A stretch of DNA of 64,000 nt from Rhabdothermincola salaria (lineage in GTDB: Bacteria > Actinomycetota > Acidimicrobiia > Acidimicrobiales > Acidimicrobilacustridaceae): positions 1,754,168 through 1,818,167 of the forward strand of contig NZ_JAJQXW010000001.1 in NCBI RefSeq assembly GCF_021246445.1, in the 5' to 3' direction. Positions 1 to 8,943 of this stretch are shown piece after piece. Position 1 is the stretch's first letter, and every line of letters starts with the position of its first letter. The notes beneath the pieces are model-generated. The model was not told the origin of the DNA and ran no database searches. It saw only the letters and a program-made list of their open reading frames with translations. Both the position numbers and the translations under genes were made by a program.

Positions 1-476
1 CTCCACGGGTCGCCGGCGCCCTCGGAGGGGCCACCGTCGCTCGCCGGCACGAAGGCCTCGAGGTCGTCGATGCGGCCCTGGCGCTCGCTGCGCCACCGCG
101 GCTCGACCCGCATGCCGATGCTCATGGCGTCGGCCGAGTCGACATCGACGGCGTGGAACATCGGGGTGTCGGCGCCGTCGAGGGTGACGAAGGCGAAGGC
201 GAACGGCTTCTGCAGCGGGTGCAGGTGGGTGGGTTCGGGAACCCAGGTCCAACCGGTCACCGTGCCCTTGGGGCCGACCTTGACGAAGTCGGTGCCGGCG
301 GCGGCGCCGTTCTCGGGGTCGTACTCGAGCGGCGGGGTGATGACCCGGTCACCGACCTTGACCCCGATGAGGGTCTGGTCGGCCAGCGCGGATGCGAAGG
401 CCCCGACGGTGGGGCCCAGCGTGCGCTGGAAGGGGAATTGGAGTCGGAAGACCGACTCTCGGACGACATCTGCCAT
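1..476 (-). CDS. DUF35 OB-fold acyl-CoA-associated protein (partial)
   Basis: The first 158 residues are visible; the C-terminus lies beyond base 1. The sequence resembles the DUF35/ChsH2 family, which pairs a zinc ribbon with an OB-fold and sits beside thiolases, crotonases and MaoC-type hydratases in lipid or steroid CoA-ester degradation. The OB-fold part is seen in GTVTGWTWV and in the later stretch IGMRVEPRW. The usual zinc-ribbon CxxC pairs are absent: the region around residues 38-60 (GVKVGDRVITPP) carries no cysteine, so metal binding is doubtful. The ATG is preceded by GAGGAG at good spacing. It lies 73 nt downstream of the crotonase on the same strand, so the two probably share a transcript. 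The family call is fairly firm; the substrate is unknown. Confidence 0.8.
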   Translation of the reverse strand, partial: MADVVRESVFRLQFPFQRTLGPTVGAFASALADQTLIGVKVGDRVITPPLEYDPENGAAAGTDFVKVGPKGTVTGWTWVPEPTHLHPLQKPFAFAFVTLDGADTPMFHAVDVDSADAMSIGMRVEPRWRSERQGRIDDLEAFVPASDGGPSEGAGDPW

Positions 477-549
477 GTGGTTCTCCTCGTGGGTTGAGGC
501 GTCGTGGTGGGTGGGTGGATCGGTGGGCGACGAGACGGCGACGGGGCCG

Positions 550-1353
550 TCAGCGGCGCCGGTAGACGGGTGGGCGCTTCTCGGCGAAGGCCCGGGGGCC
601 TTCCCTGGCGTCCTCGGTGGCGAAGACGGCCTGGCCGTAGGCGAACTCGTGGTCGAGCGCTTCTCGTTCGGTCATGCCCTCGGTCTCGCGCAAGGTGCGC
701 AGCACGGCCTCCACCGCCAGCGGACCGTTGGCGGCGATCTGGTGGGCGATCTCCTTGGCCCGGGTGAGGGCCTGGCCGTCGGGCACCACGTGGCCGACGA
801 GGCCGTAGTGCAGCGCCTCGTCGGCGGTGAGCTCGCGCCCGGCGAGGAGCACCTCGGCGGCGATGGTGTAGGGGATCTGGCGGCGCAGGCGGACGGCCGA
901 GCCGGCCATCGGGTACAGCGAGCGCTTCACCTCGCTGACGGCGAAGCGGGCGCTCTGCCCGGCCACTCGGATGTCGGTGCCCTGCAGCAGCTCGGTGCCC
1001 CCGGCGAAGGCGATGCCCTCGACCGCGGCGATGAGCGGCTTGGTGGGCTGGTAGTGGCGCAGCAGGCACTTCCACATGAGGTCGGGATCGTCGGCCAGGC
1101 GGGCCCGCACGTCGATCTCGGTGTCGGCGTCGGGGCCTTCGTCGCCGGCCATGGCCTTGAGGTCGGCCCCGGAGGAGAAGTTGCCCTCGGCTCCCGTGAG
1201 CACGAGGGCGTGGACGTCGTCGTCGGTGTCGGCGGCGACCATGGCGTCGTGCAGGCGGATCAGCATCGCCCCGGACAGGGCGTTGAGCCGCTTGGGCCGG
1301 TTCATGGTCATGACCAGGACGGGACCGTCGCGCTCGATCAGGGCATCGGGCAT
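550..1353 (-). CDS. enoyl-CoA hydratase/isomerase family protein (crotonase)
   Basis: A 267-residue crotonase-fold protein, the usual length. The CoA oxyanion-hole segments are FSSGADLKAM (about residues 59-68) and AFAGGTELLQGTD (about 115-127). A glutamate lies at 121 (GGTEL) and another at 141 (VSEVKRSLYP), the places where catalytic acids fall in hydratases. The start at 1353 (MPDALIER) was preferred to the longer upstream frame because GGGAGGC precedes it and homology begins there. It probably acts in beta-oxidation of an acyl-CoA, perhaps with the DUF35 protein downstream. Substrate is not predictable from sequence. The divergent upstream region holds an AT-rich palindrome that may be its operator. 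Confidence 0.9.
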   Translation of the reverse strand: MPDALIERDGPVLVMTMNRPKRLNALSGAMLIRLHDAMVAADTDDDVHALVLTGAEGNFSSGADLKAMAGDEGPDADTEIDVRARLADDPDLMWKCLLRHYQPTKPLIAAVEGIAFAGGTELLQGTDIRVAGQSARFAVSEVKRSLYPMAGSAVRLRRQIPYTIAAEVLLAGRELTADEALHYGLVGHVVPDGQALTRAKEIAHQIAANGPLAVEAVLRTLRETEGMTEREALDHEFAYGQAVFATEDAREGPRAFAEKRPPVYRRR

Positions 1354-1435
1354 GCGTTGCCTCCCATGGCGTCGTGGCCCCCCGGGGTGCCGGCGGAATG
1401 CGGCAGTCGACTGGCGACCACCGGCTCGCCGCACC

Positions 1436-1465
1436 CTAATTTACTTCACACCGCATAGCAATTAG
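1436..1465. promoter_or_regulatory. AT-rich inverted repeat in divergent promoter region
   Basis: CTAATT at 1436-1441 and AATTAG at 1460-1465 form a perfect 6-bp inverted repeat with an 18-nt spacer. The tract is strikingly AT-rich against its surroundings and lies between the divergent crotonase and FUSC genes. It could be a TetR-type operator or simply promoter DNA; which gene it serves is not clear. Confidence 0.35.
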
Positions 1466-1521
1466 ATGCCGTCGCTCCCCCATCAGCCGCGAGACCCGGA
1501 CGGTCGACCATCATCGACGAG

Positions 1522-3795
1522 GTGCCCCTGGTCCACGATCCCGATCGGCTCGCCCTGCACAAGGGCCTGCGGGCCGGCTTGGCCGTGCCCGTCACCTACG
1601 GGGTCGTCGGCGGGGCGATCGGCGGCACCGCCTCGCTCTTCGCCGCCTTCGCCTGCTTCTCGGCGCTGGTCTTCGCCGACTTCCAGGGCCCTGTCCGACG
1701 CCGCCTCGGCGGCTACGGCTTCCTCCTCGTGGGCGGGGCGGCCCTGGTGGTGCTGGCCGGAGCGGTGGCCGACAGCCTCCCCGCGGCGGTCGTCACCGTC
1801 TTCGTGGTGGCGTTCGTCCTGCGCTTCGTCGGCTGCCTGGGCGGCTACGCCACGGTTGCCGGCACCACGTTGATGACCGCGTTCGCCCTCGCCGTGATGG
1901 CCACGCCCGTCGAAGAGATGGACCAGCGGGTCGCCGGCTGGGCCATCGGGGTGCTGGTGGCCACCGCGGTGGCCGTGCTGACCACTGCCCGCTACCGCTA
2001 CCCGGCGCGCCACAACCTGGCCGAGCACGCCCGGATGCTCGCCACCGACCTGCGCGAGCTGGCCGCCGGCCGCCACCCCGACCCCCGTTCCGGGCTCGAA
2101 GGCATCGCCAACGCCCGCATCGAGCTCGAGCGCTCGGTGGCCCGACCGCTCAACTCCTCGGCCCACCAGCGGGCCCTCACCGGCCTGCTCGACGGGTTGG
2201 GCCGGGCCACCCTGGTGGTCGAGCGGCTCGACCCGGTCGCCGCCGAGGACGTCGCCGAACAACAGCTGGGTGCGGTCGACACCTCCTCGGACTGCCGGCA
2301 GCTGGCCGCCCTGGCCGCCGACACCTTCGAGGCCGCCGCTCGCGCCCTCGTGGAGGGGGACGCCGTCGACCTCGGGACCGTGCACCACGAGCTCACCGCG
2401 CACCGCCGTCGGCTCATCCAGGCCCTGGCCACCGAGGACCCCGCCGTGCGCTGGGACGTCGAACGCCATGCGGCCGCCACCATCGGCTATCGCCTGGCCG
2501 CCTCGCTCGCGGCGGTCACCGCGGCCGACGCCGCCGTCGTGGCGGGCCACCTCCCCGCCGGAGGCACCCGCCCCCTCCTCGACGTCGAGGTGGAGATCCC
2601 CCGACCCGGGGCCCGGGCCTTCGTCGGGCGCACGCTCGCCATCCTCGGGTTCCACCTGCGCTGGACCAGCACCCGCCTGCGCAACAGCCTGCGAGCCGGG
2701 GTGGCTCTGGCCGCCGCCCTCACGATCGCCCGGGCCTGGGAGTTCGACCACGGCTTCTGGGTGCTGCTGGGCACCCTCATGGTGCTGCGCAGCGGTGCGG
2801 TGGACACGACCGCCAGCGCGGTCGACGCCCTCAAGGGGGTGGGGGTGGGCTTCGTGCTGGCCGCGCCGCTCGCCTACTTCTTCGCCGGCGACGACACCGT
2901 GCTGTGGGTGGTCCTGCCGATCGCCACGTTCGTCGCCGCCTGGGCACCGGCCGCCATCGGGCTCGGCACCGGGCAGGCCGCCTTCACCGTCTTCGTCGTG
3001 GTGCTGTTCAACCTGTTCACCCCGCAGGGCGCCCAGACCGCGCTCGTCCGGTTGGAGACGGTGGCGGTGGGCGTGGCCGTGGCCGCGGTGGCCGGCGTGC
3101 TCTTCTGGCCACGCGGGCCCGAGGCCACCATCGGGGCGGTGGCGGCCCGCTACTACCGGGCGGCCGGCGCCATGGTGGCGGCGATCACCGCCGAGGTGCT
3201 CGACCTACCCGGCAGCCCCCGGGCCCTCGACCGCGCTCGCCACGAGCTGCTGGCCACCCGCGCCCAGCTCAACGAGACCCTCCAGGAGCTCACGTCCGAT
3301 CGGCGCACCGTGGTCGACCTCTCGACCCGGGTCGCCCTGCTCACCCCGCCCGCCGTCGTGCTGGCCGGCGACTGGACGCGACGCACGTTCTGGGTCGACG
3401 ACCCCGCCGACGTGGGCCGCACCGGACCGCTGACGGGCAACGTCCCCTCGGCCGACGACATCCCCCCGGCGCTCGGGCCCCTCACCCTCGAGGCCCGCAC
3501 CTTCGAGGTCGAGGCCCGACTGGGCCTGGTGGCCGACCAGCTCGAGGACCCTGGGTGCATCGTGCGCCCCCTCGGCGAGGCCGGTCCGGTGGCTCTGCCG
3601 GACCCGACCGGGGTCGACGCCCGGGTGCTGCTGTCGTGGATCTGGTTGCGGGCGTGGCTCGACCTGCTGGAGCGCTCGGTCGAGCACACCGCCCCGGCGA
3701 GCGTGCAGCTGGTGCGCGACCTCCCCCGCCGCTGGTGGCAGCGCGAAGGGCCGCCGCCGGCCGAGGTCGAGTCCCCCGACGCCGCGACCGTCTGA
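1522..3795 (+). CDS. FUSC-family membrane protein (putative aromatic acid/solute exporter)
   Basis: 757 residues, start GTG after a weak GACGAG. The protein has two hydrophobic blocks: an N-terminal bundle (about residues 10-165) and a second bundle (about 390-540, including GFWVLLGTLMVLRSG and the Pro-rich loop WAPAAIGLGTGQAAF), each followed by a long Arg/Glu-rich cytoplasmic segment. This duplicated plan is that of fusaric-acid-resistance (FUSC/YccS-like) proteins, which are thought to export aromatic or other amphipathic acids. It stands alone on the plus strand, with NfuA convergent downstream. The substrate is unknown. The fold assignment is good, the transport role inferred from family. 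Confidence 0.8.
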   Translation: MPLVHDPDRLALHKGLRAGLAVPVTYGVVGGAIGGTASLFAAFACFSALVFADFQGPVRRRLGGYGFLLVGGAALVVLAGAVADSLPAAVVTVFVVAFVLRFVGCLGGYATVAGTTLMTAFALAVMATPVEEMDQRVAGWAIGVLVATAVAVLTTARYRYPARHNLAEHARMLATDLRELAAGRHPDPRSGLEGIANARIELERSVARPLNSSAHQRALTGLLDGLGRATLVVERLDPVAAEDVAEQQLGAVDTSSDCRQLAALAADTFEAAARALVEGDAVDLGTVHHELTAHRRRLIQALATEDPAVRWDVERHAAATIGYRLAASLAAVTAADAAVVAGHLPAGGTRPLLDVEVEIPRPGARAFVGRTLAILGFHLRWTSTRLRNSLRAGVALAAALTIARAWEFDHGFWVLLGTLMVLRSGAVDTTASAVDALKGVGVGFVLAAPLAYFFAGDDTVLWVVLPIATFVAAWAPAAIGLGTGQAAFTVFVVVLFNLFTPQGAQTALVRLETVAVGVAVAAVAGVLFWPRGPEATIGAVAARYYRAAGAMVAAITAEVLDLPGSPRALDRARHELLATRAQLNETLQELTSDRRTVVDLSTRVALLTPPAVVLAGDWTRRTFWVDDPADVGRTGPLTGNVPSADDIPPALGPLTLEARTFEVEARLGLVADQLEDPGCIVRPLGEAGPVALPDPTGVDARVLLSWIWLRAWLDLLERSVEHTAPASVQLVRDLPRRWWQREGPPPAEVESPDAATV

Positions 3796-3806
3796 TGCCG
3801 GGTGAC

Positions 3807-3830
3807 GGCCCCACACGGGGTTGAGGGGCC
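3807..3830. terminator. possible bidirectional terminator hairpin
   Basis: GGCCCC at 3807-3812 can pair with GGGGCC at 3825-3830 between two convergent genes. There is no T-tract, and such short GC arms arise easily in this genome, so the call is weak. Confidence 0.25.
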
Positions 3831-3888
3831 GCCGGGGGGCTGGTGCGCTCCGACCGAACCGGCAGCGCAGAGGCCCCGGGTCAGGACC

Positions 3889-4542
3889 CTAGGTGTAGAA
3901 GGGGTTGTCGCCGGCGTTGTGGTCGGTGACGTCGACCACCTCGGTGATGTCCGGGATGGTCTCGAGGATGGCCACCTGGATGCCTTCGCGCAGGGTGGCC
4001 GCGCTCATGGCGCAGCCCTGGCAGCCACCACCCATGGTGAGGTACGCGGTGCTGCCCTCGACCCCGACCAGCTCGGCGTAGCCGCCGTGGGCGGCCAGGC
4101 TGGGGTTGATCGACTCGGCCAGCAGCTGGTTGACCTGGTCGGGCAGGTCACCGGTGAGCACGATGTCCTTGCCGGCCATCGGGTTGGGCCGGTTGGGGTT
4201 GCGGATGACGAGGCCGGCCTGGCCCGGGTTGCGGGGGACGTCGAGCGTGGAGCCCTGCATGCGCTCGATGCTGTCGGCCGCCACCGCCACGCTGAGGCCG
4301 CCCTGCACCGAGATGTCGTCGTCCTCCTCGAGCTCGGAGACGCTCTCGAAGGCCAGGTCGTAGGTGTAGTCGGGCCCAGAGACCCCGGTGATCTCGACCC
4401 GCAGGCACAGGCTGCCGGGGTCCTCCTCGCCGTCGCGGATCTCGAGGACCCGGGTGAGGGCCTCGGGGCTCACGGCCAGGACGGGGACGGGCCCCGCCTC
4501 CGGGTCCGTCTCGGTGTCGGGGGTGTCGGCGTCGATCGTCAT
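3889..4542 (-). CDS. nfuA: NfuA-like iron-sulfur cluster carrier protein
   Basis: 217 residues. The N-terminal part (about 20-115) resembles a degenerate IscA/HesB domain without its cysteines; the C-terminal part (about 130-215) is a NifU domain with the cluster-binding motif GGGCQGCAMS, cysteines 174 and 177. This two-domain plan is that of NfuA, which carries a [4Fe-4S] cluster between two monomers and delivers it to apoproteins. The start is an ATG after GAGAGAGG. It is single, convergent with the FUSC gene and divergent from the ABC-F gene. Confidence 0.88.
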   Translation of the reverse strand: MTIDADTPDTETDPEAGPVPVLAVSPEALTRVLEIRDGEEDPGSLCLRVEITGVSGPDYTYDLAFESVSELEEDDDISVQGGLSVAVAADSIERMQGSTLDVPRNPGQAGLVIRNPNRPNPMAGKDIVLTGDLPDQVNQLLAESINPSLAAHGGYAELVGVEGSTAYLTMGGGCQGCAMSAATLREGIQVAILETIPDITEVVDVTDHNAGDNPFYT

Positions 4543-4698
4543 GCAGGGCCTCTCTCGGCGGAGAAAACTCGGGCCGGGTCGTGCAAATCAGCGTATCGCC
4601 GGACCCGCCCGGCTCAAAGAGCCGTCGCCGAAGCCCCCCAGCGGGGACGAGGGGGGCGGCGCCGACCCGGACCGGACCGGGGTCGGCGACCGGGGCCG

Positions 4699-4704
4699 TA
4701 GCCT
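4699..4704 (+). promoter_or_regulatory. -10 element TAGCCT, leaderless start
   Basis: TAGCCT lies 7 nt before the GTG at 4712 and no Shine-Dalgarno intervenes. Transcription would begin at or next to the start codon. Confidence 0.6.
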
Positions 4705-4711
4705 CGCCGCT

Positions 4712-6532
4712 GTGATCCTCGTGGACCTCGAGTCGGTGACGATGAGCCGCCCCGGCCGGCCGCTCTTCACCGACCTCTCCCTCACCCTCTCGACCGGCGA
4801 CCGCCTCGGCATCGTCGGCCTCAACGGCTGCGGGAAGTCCACCCTCATCTCGGTGATGACCGGTGAGACCGAGCCCGAGTCCGGCGTGGTCCGCACCGGT
4901 CGCGGAGTCCGGATCGCCGCCCTCACCCAACGACCGGTCCTCCCGTCCGGGACGGTGCTGGCCGCCGTCGAGGGCGGCGCCGAGAACGCCTGGGAGGCCG
5001 CTGCGGTCCTCGACCACCTCGGCATGTCCGAGCTGGCCGACGCCGACACCGGCCGTCTGTCGGGTGGGCAGGCCAAGCGGGTGGCCCTGGCCCGAACCCT
5101 GGTGGCCGACAGCGACCTGCTGATCCTCGACGAGCCCACCAACCACCTCGACATCGACGCCATCGCCTGGCTCGAGGAGCGCCTGGCCGCCTACCGGGGC
5201 GGACTGGTGCTCGTCACCCACGATCGCCACGTGCTCGACCGGGTGACCACCAAGGTGCTCGAGCTCGACCGCGGGCGCGGCTACCTCCACGACGGCGGCT
5301 ACGGCGCCTACCTCGAGGGACGGGCCGAGCGCGAGGAGAAGGCATCGTCGGACGAGTCCACCCGCCGGGTGCTGGCCCGCAAGGAGCTGGCCTGGCTGCG
5401 CCGGGGGGCACCGGCGCGCACCCGCAAGCCCAAGGCCCGCATCGAGTCGGCCACCGCCATCGTCGAAGGTCGGGCCGAGCCTGCAGCCCGCCAGGGCATC
5501 CCCGACCTGCACCTCGGCACCCCGCGGCTGGGCGACAAGGTCGTCGAGCTGCACGACGTGGCCTACGCCCACCCCGACGCCGAGCCGCTCTTCGACCACG
5601 TCGAGCTCCTCCTCGACAACCGCGAGCGCCTGGGCATCGTGGGCCCCAACGGCGTGGGCAAGTCCACGCTCCTCGACCTCGCCGCCGGGCGCCTCGATCC
5701 CTCTCGCGGCCGTGTCGTCACCGGCCCCACGGTCTCGCTCGGCTACTACGACCAGGTCGGCGCCACCCTCGACCCGAACCAGCGGGTGCGCGACGCCCTG
5801 GTGGGCGGGCACCGCCAGCCGGACTGGCGCGACGCCGCCCTGCTCGAGTCGTTCTGGTTCGACACCGACGCCCAGTTCGCGCCGATCGGGCTGCTCTCGG
5901 GCGGCGAACGACGTCGGCTCCAGCTGCTGTTGGTCCTGGCCGCCAAGCCCAACGTCCTGCTCCTCGACGAGCCCACCAACGACCTCGACCTCGACACCCT
6001 CCGGGTCCTCGAGGAGTTCCTCGACGACTGGCCCGGTGCCCTCGTCGTGGTCAGCCACGACCGAGCCTTCCTCGAGCGCACGGTCACCGACGTGTGGGTG
6101 ATGGACGGGCACGCCCCGCCCGGCCGACGTCCGGGCGGCTACGCCACGTGGGAGGACGAACGCCGCGCCAACCGCCAGAAGGGCCGGGCCGTGGCCGGAC
6201 CGGCGCCGGCGACGTCCGCCTCGAAGCGGGCCGCTCCCACCTCGCCTCGTCGGGACCGACCCCCGGCCGGCGGCCCGACGGGGGCTGACGGCGCGCCGGC
6301 CCGCAGCGCCAGCACCCTGCGCCACCTCATGAAGGACACCGACAAGGAGCTCACCCGGCTCACCCGCCAGCGCAACCGGGTGGAGGAGGAGTTGGCCGAG
6401 AAGGCCAACACCGCCGACCACACCGAGCTGCGGGCCCTGGGCGACCGGCTGGCCGAGCTCACCGCCGCCGTCGACCGGGCCGAGGAGCAGTGGCTGGCCC
6501 TCGCCGAGGAGGCCGAGGCCGCCAAGGGCTGA
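4712..6532 (+). CDS. ABC-F family ATPase (Uup/EttA-like)
   Basis: 606 residues with two ABC domains and no membrane segment. First domain: Walker A GLNGCGKST (residues 36-44), signature LSGGQ, Walker B LLILDEPTNHLD. Second domain: GPNGVGKST, LSGGE, and LLLDEPTNDLD. A Lys/Arg-rich linker separates them, and a C-terminal helical segment (last 75 residues, rich in Glu/Arg/Leu) is probably a coiled coil as in Uup. ABC-F proteins act on ribosomes, some giving antibiotic resistance; which role applies here cannot be said. The GTG at 4712 was chosen from the leaderless promoter and because homology starts with VILVDLESV; the open frame extends further upstream without support. Confidence 0.9.
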   Translation: MILVDLESVTMSRPGRPLFTDLSLTLSTGDRLGIVGLNGCGKSTLISVMTGETEPESGVVRTGRGVRIAALTQRPVLPSGTVLAAVEGGAENAWEAAAVLDHLGMSELADADTGRLSGGQAKRVALARTLVADSDLLILDEPTNHLDIDAIAWLEERLAAYRGGLVLVTHDRHVLDRVTTKVLELDRGRGYLHDGGYGAYLEGRAEREEKASSDESTRRVLARKELAWLRRGAPARTRKPKARIESATAIVEGRAEPAARQGIPDLHLGTPRLGDKVVELHDVAYAHPDAEPLFDHVELLLDNRERLGIVGPNGVGKSTLLDLAAGRLDPSRGRVVTGPTVSLGYYDQVGATLDPNQRVRDALVGGHRQPDWRDAALLESFWFDTDAQFAPIGLLSGGERRRLQLLLVLAAKPNVLLLDEPTNDLDLDTLRVLEEFLDDWPGALVVVSHDRAFLERTVTDVWVMDGHAPPGRRPGGYATWEDERRANRQKGRAVAGPAPATSASKRAAPTSPRRDRPPAGGPTGADGAPARSASTLRHLMKDTDKELTRLTRQRNRVEEELAEKANTADHTELRALGDRLAELTAAVDRAEEQWLALAEEAEAAKG

Positions 6533-6629
6533 ACCCCTCCGGTGCCGGACAGGGGTGGTCCGCCGGGACCGACCTCGCCCCGCCCCCCACCACGAGGGGC
6601 GGCATTCGGGAGCCGGGGGTGACGAGGGG

Positions 6630-6635
6630 TAGCGT
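6630..6635 (+). promoter_or_regulatory. -10 element TAGCGT, leaderless start
   Basis: TAGCGT is separated from the GTG at 6644 by 8 nt. There is no purine-rich ribosome site between them. Confidence 0.6.
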
Positions 6636-6643
6636 CGCGACCC

Positions 6644-8209
6644 GTGATCGCCGCCGAGGCCCCCGAGGTCGCCCTCCACGACCTGCGCCGGGCCCGCCGC
6701 CACAACCGACTGGCCCACGTGCACTGGATCGACGCGCTCTACCGCGTCTACGTGGTCGGCTTCGTGGGCGTGCTGGCCGTGGCCTTCGGTGCCGGCCAGC
6801 TCCCCGGCGAGCAACTCACCGAGCGCGAGGCGGTGGACTTCGCCGCCTCGGCCGCCGGCTGGCTGGGCCTGGTCATCGCCGTGGCCGTGGCCATCGGCCT
6901 GCGATCGGGGGCTCGGGGCGGCCCGCTCGTACTGGAGGCCCCCGTGGTCGTCCACGAGCTCAACGCCCCCGTCGATCGCGCCGCCGTGCTGCGAGGGCCG
7001 GCCGTCAAGCAGCTGCGCTTCCTCGCCTTCGCCGGTGCGGTGATCGGCGCGATCGCCGGGCAGCTGGCCGCCCAACAGCTCCCGGTCAACATGGCCGGCG
7101 CCATCGTCGGGGGCGCCGTCGTCTTCGCCCTGGCCGGCGTGCTGGCGTCGGGCACGGCCATGACCCTGTCGGGCCGTCGGGTCGGCTGGTATCCGGCCAA
7201 CGCGGTCGCCGTCGCCCTGATCGCCTGGTCGGCGCTCGACGTCGTGCTGGAGGTGCAGACCTCCCCGCTCACGTGGCTGGCCTCGGGGGCCTTCTGGGTC
7301 ATCACCTTCACCCCGCTCGCCATCGCCGGTGCCGCCCTCGCCGTGGCCGTGCCCGTCATCGGCGTGGTGGGCATCGGCCGGGTCTCCACCGAGGCCGCCC
7401 TGCGCCGGGCCGGCCTCGTCGCCCAGCTGCGCTTCGCCGTCACCCTCCAGGACGTGCGCACCGTCGTGCTGTTGCGCCGGCAGCTCTCCCAGGAGAAGCC
7501 GCGCAGCCGACCCTGGGTTCGCATCGGGCGAGCGGCCACCACCAGCCGCGTCCCCACCATCTGGAAGCGCGACTGGCAGAGCTACCTGCGCTTCCCGCTG
7601 GTGCGGCTGGTCCGCATGGCGGTGCTGGCGGCCATCTCCGGGCTGGCGCTCGGTGCCGCCTGGCGAGGGGCGCCCGCCGCCCTGTTCGTGGCCGGCCTCG
7701 CCTTCTTCATCGCCGCGTACGACGCCGCCGAACCGGTCGCCCAGGAGGTCGACCACCCCTCCCGGTGGGGCAGCTACCCCGACGACCCCGGCCGCCTGCT
7801 GACTCAGCACGTGCCCGCCGCCTTCTCGGTGATGGTGGTGCTCGGGCTGATCGCGGCGGCCACGTCGCTGGTGCTCACGCCCGCCGAGGTGGTCGTGCGC
7901 CTCACCCCCGTGCTCATCATCCCGGTGTCGTTCGCCGCCGCCATCGCCGCCATCCTCTCCACCGCCCAGGGCGCCCCCAACAGCAGCGCCCTGTCGGGGC
8001 TCGGCCCCGACGTGATGGGCTGGGTGATGCTCGCTCGGGTCGTGATCCCCCCGGCGATCGTCGTGGCCGCCCTCCTGCCCCTCCTCGCCGCCGGCTCGGA
8101 CCCGGCCACGGTCGACGCCAGCCGCGTCGCCAACCTCACCACCTGGACGCTGCTGCTCGTCGGCGCCGCCTTCTTGTTCCTGCGCACCCGAAAGCCGAAG
8201 CACCTGTGA
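6644..8209 (+). CDS. multi-pass membrane protein, probable ABC transporter permease
   Basis: 521 residues with about eleven hydrophobic segments spread over the full length (for example FVGVLAVAFGAGQL near 35 and IAILSTAQGAPNSSAL near 440). A cytoplasmic loop around 265-310 contains KPRSRPWVRIG. No named domain is recognised, but its stop overlaps the start of an ABC ATPase by GTGA, so it is most likely the membrane partner of that ATPase in an ABC-2-like exporter. Substrate unknown. Confidence 0.75.
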   Translation: MIAAEAPEVALHDLRRARRHNRLAHVHWIDALYRVYVVGFVGVLAVAFGAGQLPGEQLTEREAVDFAASAAGWLGLVIAVAVAIGLRSGARGGPLVLEAPVVVHELNAPVDRAAVLRGPAVKQLRFLAFAGAVIGAIAGQLAAQQLPVNMAGAIVGGAVVFALAGVLASGTAMTLSGRRVGWYPANAVAVALIAWSALDVVLEVQTSPLTWLASGAFWVITFTPLAIAGAALAVAVPVIGVVGIGRVSTEAALRRAGLVAQLRFAVTLQDVRTVVLLRRQLSQEKPRSRPWVRIGRAATTSRVPTIWKRDWQSYLRFPLVRLVRMAVLAAISGLALGAAWRGAPAALFVAGLAFFIAAYDAAEPVAQEVDHPSRWGSYPDDPGRLLTQHVPAAFSVMVVLGLIAAATSLVLTPAEVVVRLTPVLIIPVSFAAAIAAILSTAQGAPNSSALSGLGPDVMGWVMLARVVIPPAIVVAALLPLLAAGSDPATVDASRVANLTTWTLLLVGAAFLFLRTRKPKHL

Positions 8210-8931
8210 GCTTCCTCGACATCAAGCCACCCCGCAACGACGACGTCGACCCGTCGCTGGCCCTGCACACCTTCGAGTTGGGCAAGGACTACGGCGACGG
8301 CATGGGCCTCACCGAGCTCGACCTCGAGGTCGGCCACGGCGAGCTGATCATGCTGGTGGGACCCAACGGCGCCGGGAAGTCCACCTTCCTCGGCCTGGCT
8401 GCGGGCATGCTCGAGCCCACCACCGGGGCCGCCTACGTCGACGGGGCCGCCGCCGGCACGATCGAGGCCCGGGCCGCGCTCTCGTACCTGCCCGACGACC
8501 CGGTGCTCTACGACGACCTCAGCCTCATGGAGCACATCGAGTACGTGGCCCGGCTCCACCGCACCGTCGACTGGGAGGACTACGCCGACGACCTCATCGA
8601 GATGTTCGGGTTGGACGAGCGGATCGACGACCTCCCCTCCCGGTTCAGCCGGGGGCTCAAGCAGAAGACCGGGCTCGTCCTCGGCTTCATCCGTCCCTTC
8701 CGGCTGATGCTCGTCGACGAGCCATTCGTGGGCCTCGACACCCCCGGCCAGGAGACGCTCGTCGAGATCATGAGCGACGTCGTCGAGCAGGGCGCCACCA
8801 TCGTGTGCTCCACCCACCAGCTCGACCTGGTGCCGGCCGCCACCCGCTGCGTGGGGCTGCGCGACGGTCAACTGGCCTACGACGGACCGGCCACCGCGGA
8901 GAAGATCCGCGAGCTGGTCGGCGGTGTCTGA
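8206..8931 (+). CDS. ABC transporter ATP-binding protein
   Basis: 241 residues, a single ABC domain: Walker A GPNGAGKST (52-60), Walker B LMLVDEPFVGLD, and H-loop CSTHQLD. The signature is FSRGLKQK in place of LSGGQ, as in many ABC-2 type export ATPases. The GTG start overlaps the permease stop by 4 nt, so translation is coupled. The next gene begins 12 nt downstream, so a three-gene operon (permease, ATPase, DUF3097) is likely. Confidence 0.9.
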   Translation: MSFLDIKPPRNDDVDPSLALHTFELGKDYGDGMGLTELDLEVGHGELIMLVGPNGAGKSTFLGLAAGMLEPTTGAAYVDGAAAGTIEARAALSYLPDDPVLYDDLSLMEHIEYVARLHRTVDWEDYADDLIEMFGLDERIDDLPSRFSRGLKQKTGLVLGFIRPFRLMLVDEPFVGLDTPGQETLVEIMSDVVEQGATIVCSTHQLDLVPAATRCVGLRDGQLAYDGPATAEKIRELVGGV

Positions 8932-8943
8932 GGTCCGGCCCGC

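Noticed and set aside
1466-1873. Plus-strand frame beginning at an ATG at 1466
   Set aside because: It is out of frame with the FUSC gene, Pro/Ser/Arg-rich, and ends inside it.
4148-8203. Very long minus-strand open frame (1351 codons) opposite the ABC genes
   Set aside because: It is antisense to genes with clear motifs, has low-complexity Gly/Asp/His/Gln composition, and arises because stop codons are rare on the opposite strand of GC-rich genes.
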